From NCBI GenBank assembly GCA_965214285.1, contig OZ243946.1, forward strand, positions 2,542,001 to 2,606,000: a stretch of 64,000 nt of DNA. Reading direction: 5' to 3'. This document shows, piece by piece, positions 63,738 to 64,000 of this stretch. Every line of letters begins with the position of its first letter. Position 1 is the stretch's first letter. The notes below the pieces were generated by a model. That model was given only the letters and a program-made list of their open reading frames with translations, searched no databases and was not told the DNA's origin. Position numbers and translations under genes: made by a program. The stretch is from G963422745 sp965214285. Lineage in GTDB: Bacteria; Actinomycetota; Acidimicrobiia; Acidimicrobiales; Aldehydirespiratoraceae.

Positions 63738-64000
63738 GGCGACGCCGGGGCCGGCGACGAGCCCAGCTCCGAGCCCGACAGGGCAGACGGCGAGACCACC
63801 GCCGAACCCGATGAAGCTGATGCCACGGCCGAGGCGGAGGCGAACGACGACGGCGCTGGAAGCGAACCGGCTGCCGGTGCCTCCGACGCCAATCCGCCAG
63901 CGCCGCCAGGTCCGCCGCCTGCAGTCCCTGCCCCTGCGGCCCCTGAGCCCGAGAAGCGCAGCAAGCCGGGCAAGTACGTCATCGCCACCGCGGTGCTGGC
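63669..64000 (+). CDS. Membrane-anchored protein with duplicated N-terminus (cut by window edge)
   Basis: The first 110 codons of a gene that continues beyond the window. The start MAKGKQGKKGKGKGKAKTAE is nearly the same as in the copper-monooxygenase fusion at 38363. It then has a long acidic/Ala/Pro region and, at the edge, a hydrophobic segment (GKYVIATAVLA) that may be a transmembrane helix, as in the first gene. The exported part is not visible. It faces the two-component genes and shares their candidate binding site. Confidence 0.75.
   Translation, partial: MAKGKQGKKGKGKGKAKTAEATEGDAGAGDEPSSEPDRADGETTAEPDEADATAEAEANDDGAGSEPAAGASDANPPAPPGPPPAVPAPAAPEPEKRSKPGKYVIATAVL

Overview
This window comes from a high-G+C actinobacterium. 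The evidence is two F420-dependent LLM oxidoreductases and an FrhB-type protein, mycothiol genes (mca, an Rv2466c-like reductase and the histidine-phosphatase/DUF3090/SCO1664 trio), the mismatch endonuclease nucS, a WhiB regulator beside a PdtaS kinase, and the imuA'-imuB-dnaE2 mutagenesis genes. A mitochondrial-type aconitase and an aceK gene are less usual for the phylum. An Acidimicrobiia-like lineage would fit, but that placement is an inference.

Layout. 1-14 kb is central metabolism: a lactate-racemase-like fragment, a PlsC acyltransferase, aconitase, a LysR regulator, an acyl-CoA carboxyltransferase, citrate synthase, a quinone oxidoreductase and AceK. 14-24 kb holds chorismate mutase, a tRNA-Val, nucS, an overlapping vanW/geranylgeranyl-reductase/PAP2 operon, an SDR, an LLM enzyme, a nuclease lipoprotein, a ChbG-like protein and mca. 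24-28 kb has an MgtE-like cation transporter with a PhoU/RCK_C partner and a nitronate monooxygenase. 28.3-30.6 kb is a restriction-modification pair in visibly less GC-rich DNA. 30.7-38 kb is the SOS mutagenesis cassette, with a LexA-box-like site before imuA'. 38-49 kb carries a copper-monooxygenase fusion protein, sixA, mrp, DUF3107, pdtaS, whiB, a glycerophosphodiesterase, a lipid kinase and etfBA. 49-54.7 kb has the mycothiol-linked phosphatase cluster, a uracil-DNA glycosylase, a lipoprotein, an FrhB-like protein and a probable selenoprotein. 54.7-60.3 kb is one tight operon: NUDIX, P-type ATPase and three SDRs. 60.4-63.5 kb encodes a response regulator, a histidine kinase and a formylglycine-generating enzyme, each overlapping the next by 4 bases. 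It faces a truncated gene at the right edge.

Most notable. (1) The Rv2466c/DsbA-like gene has an in-frame TGA exactly where the first Cys of its CPWC active site should be. An 8-bp hairpin with a GUU loop lies 14 nt after the TGA, so it looks like a Sec-containing UPWC protein. (2) About 220-250 bp of promoter, leader and first codons are duplicated upstream of two genes 25 kb apart. Both copies carry 11-bp direct repeats typical of OmpR-family binding sites, and one copy sits directly in front of the OmpR-type regulator gene. This suggests a small regulon of exported redox proteins. (3) The first gene of that pair fuses a YceI domain, a CxxCH motif and a PHM-like copper monooxygenase domain with all expected copper ligands visible.
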